The notes under the pieces are model-generated. The model was given only the letters and a program-made list of their open reading frames with translations, was not told where the DNA came from and did no database searches. Positions 6,979 through 7,698 of a stretch of 7,698 nt of DNA are shown here, one piece after another; position 1 is the first letter of the stretch; every line of letters begins with the position of its first letter. This stretch comes from Bacteroidales bacterium (lineage in GTDB: Bacteria; Bacteroidota; Bacteroidia; Bacteroidales; DTU049). A program made the position numbers and the translations under genes. The stretch covers positions 11,081-18,778 of the forward strand of contig JASEGF010000011.1 of the NCBI GenBank assembly GCA_030017935.1, read 5' to 3'.

Positions 6979-7389
6979 TTAATCGTTTTTATTTTCACAT
7001 AGTTCAATTAATACTCCACCAGTACTTTTAGGATGTAGAAAAGCTATACTAAGTCCTTCAGCTCCCCTTCTCGGCTTTTCATCTATTAATTGTACATTTT
7101 TATTTTTTAATTCATCTAACACATTATCGATATTTTTTACTGCAAAAGCAATATGCTGTACCCCTTCTCCACGTTTTTCTATAAACTTTGATATTGCACT
7201 CTCTGGATCTGTACCCTCTAATAGTTCTATTTTGGTTTGTCCTATTTTGAAAAAAGCTGTTTTTACTTTTTGATCTTTTACCTCTTCGATAGCATAACAT
7301 TTTATATTAAATAATTTCTCGTACTTTTCTATGCTTTCGTCTAAATTTTTTACAGCTATGCCTATGTGCTCTATATGCGATATATCCAT
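6979..7389 (-). CDS. mce: Methylmalonyl-CoA epimerase
   Basis: Cytosolic enzyme of the vicinal oxygen chelate superfamily that interconverts (R)- and (S)-methylmalonyl-CoA, linking methylmalonyl-CoA mutase to the decarboxylase encoded next. The 136-residue protein is full length and shows the two beta-alpha-beta-beta-beta repeats. The first starts HIEHIGIAVKNLDESI (5-20) and the second GVQHIAFAVKNIDNVL (76-91). H8, H79 and E129 (in VLIELCE) sit where the family places metal ligands; I did not assign the fourth ligand with confidence. KIELLE (53-58) and the HPKSTGGVLIEL end (119-130) are typical. It is the first gene of the operon, behind a well-formed Bacteroidota promoter whose -7 box ends only 13 bp before the ATG. 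No methylmalonyl-CoA mutase gene is in the window. Confidence 0.95.
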   Translation of the reverse strand: MDISHIEHIGIAVKNLDESIEKYEKLFNIKCYAIEEVKDQKVKTAFFKIGQTKIELLEGTDPESAISKFIEKRGEGVQHIAFAVKNIDNVLDELKNKNVQLIDEKPRRGAEGLSIAFLHPKSTGGVLIELCENKND

Positions 7390-7402
7390 ATAAATTTTTT
7401 CG

Positions 7403-7438
7403 CAAAGGTAGAAAAATTTTTATGTAAAAACAAACAAA
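7403..7438 (-). promoter_or_regulatory. Promoter of the methylmalonyl-CoA decarboxylase operon
   Basis: On the minus strand the -7 element is TACCTTTG (7403-7410), an exact TAnnTTTG match. Twenty bases upstream lies TTTG (7431-7434), and a second TTTG directly abuts it (7435-7438). This is the full Bacteroidota -33/-7 arrangement and the best promoter in the window. Transcription should start near 7396-7399, leaving a leader of about 7-10 nt before the epimerase ATG at 7389. Confidence 0.8.
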
Positions 7439-7634
7439 ATTGAAAAATACTTTTTTAAAAAAATATTATTTTTTTAATGATTAATAAGAAATATTATTTG
7501 TATTAATATTACACCTTTATATATAAATATAAAGATTATTTATCTAAATTATTTGTATATTTAAAAACTATTTTAAACAAATTGTTTTCTTTCAATAAAA
7601 AAATTTTTTCACATTTTAATAATTATTTTTTTAC
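7439..7634. other. Very AT-rich divergent intergenic region with small inverted repeats
   Basis: No gene is seen in 7390-7659 between the two divergent starts. The stretch is extremely AT-rich and low in complexity. Two inverted repeats stand out because they include G/C: CTTTATAT-ATAA-ATATAAAG (7515-7534, 8-bp arms) and AAACAA-A-TTGTTT (7575-7587, 6-bp arms). The latter lies about 48 bp upstream of the rightward -7 box. Either could be a regulator site, but in such AT-rich sequence short palindromes arise by chance, and I recognise neither as a known operator. Confidence 0.4.
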
Positions 7635-7642
7635 TACTTTTG
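7635..7642 (+). promoter_or_regulatory. -7 promoter element of the rightward gene
   Basis: TACTTTTG matches the Bacteroidota consensus TAnnTTTG exactly. A TTTG at -33 is not present at the expected place (about 7611-7616 reads ACATTT), so the promoter looks weak or activator-dependent. It ends 17 bp before an ATG at 7660 and 31 bp before another at 7674. It is the rightward counterpart of the epimerase promoter. Confidence 0.6.
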
Positions 7643-7659
7643 CAATAGAAAGTAAATAA

Positions 7660-7698
7660 ATGGATAAAAAATTATGGAAACTAGACCATATGTTAGAC
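7660..7698 (+). CDS. Start of a rightward gene, cut by the right edge
   Basis: Only the first codons are present, so the product cannot be identified. An ATG at 7660 opens a frame reading MDKKLWKLDHMLD to the edge. A second ATG at 7674, in another frame, reads METRPYVR. The first gives a leader length like the other two promoters here; the second has GGA 9 nt upstream, a possible weak ribosome site. A divergent gene is supported by the TAnnTTTG box at 7635-7642, but which start is used is undecided. Confidence 0.4.
   Translation, partial: MDKKLWKLDHMLD

Noticed and set aside
7461..7498. Direct repeat AAATATTATT (7461-7470 and 7489-7498)
   Set aside because: It is made only of A and T in a low-complexity stretch and is expected by chance.
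1..7698. Mobile elements, CRISPR arrays, tRNA or rRNA genes, riboswitches
   Set aside because: I saw no transposase or integrase frame, no regularly spaced repeats, no cloverleaf or rRNA-like sequence, and the leaders are too short to hold a riboswitch.

Overview
The window suggests a low-GC anaerobic member of the Bacteroidota. Four signs point there: promoters with the Bacteroidota -7 motif TAnnTTTG, almost no Shine-Dalgarno sequences, secreted proteins cut just before a Gln, and a gene set (Na+-pump decarboxylase with an OadG/lamin-tail fusion, PorV/PorQ-like barrel, HHH/barrel protein) typical of that phylum. I cannot name a genus.

Layout, left to right. Almost everything reads leftward (minus strand). 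Positions 1-2791 hold one transcription unit read right to left: purE (2791-2306), a PorV/PorQ-like outer-membrane barrel gene (2299-1448), and a helix-hairpin-helix/outer-membrane barrel gene (1445 to beyond the left edge). A near-perfect hairpin at 2843-2876 separates this unit from a second leftward operon at 7389-2901: methylmalonyl-CoA epimerase, methylmalonyl-CoA decarboxylase carboxyltransferase subunit, a lamin-tail/OadG fusion, a biotin carrier protein and the Na+-translocating membrane subunit. Positions 7390-7659 are a very AT-rich divergent intergenic region with a promoter at each end. A rightward gene of unknown identity begins near 7660 and leaves the window.

How the genes work together. 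The five-gene operon covers the last steps of the succinate-to-propionate route: the epimerase converts (R)- to (S)-methylmalonyl-CoA, the carboxyltransferase moves its carboxyl group to biotin on the carrier protein and releases propionyl-CoA, and the membrane subunit decarboxylates carboxybiotin while exporting Na+. No biotin carboxylase gene is present, which favours decarboxylation and energy conservation over propionyl-CoA carboxylation. The small membrane subunit carries a large predicted periplasmic lamin-tail domain of unknown role. The purE unit joins a purine-biosynthesis enzyme to two cell-envelope proteins with no obvious biochemical link.

I see no mobile element, CRISPR array, tRNA or rRNA. 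Most of the window is orderly core metabolism. The parts least explained by known function are the lamin-tail domain on the sodium pump and the HHH/barrel plus PorV-like pair.
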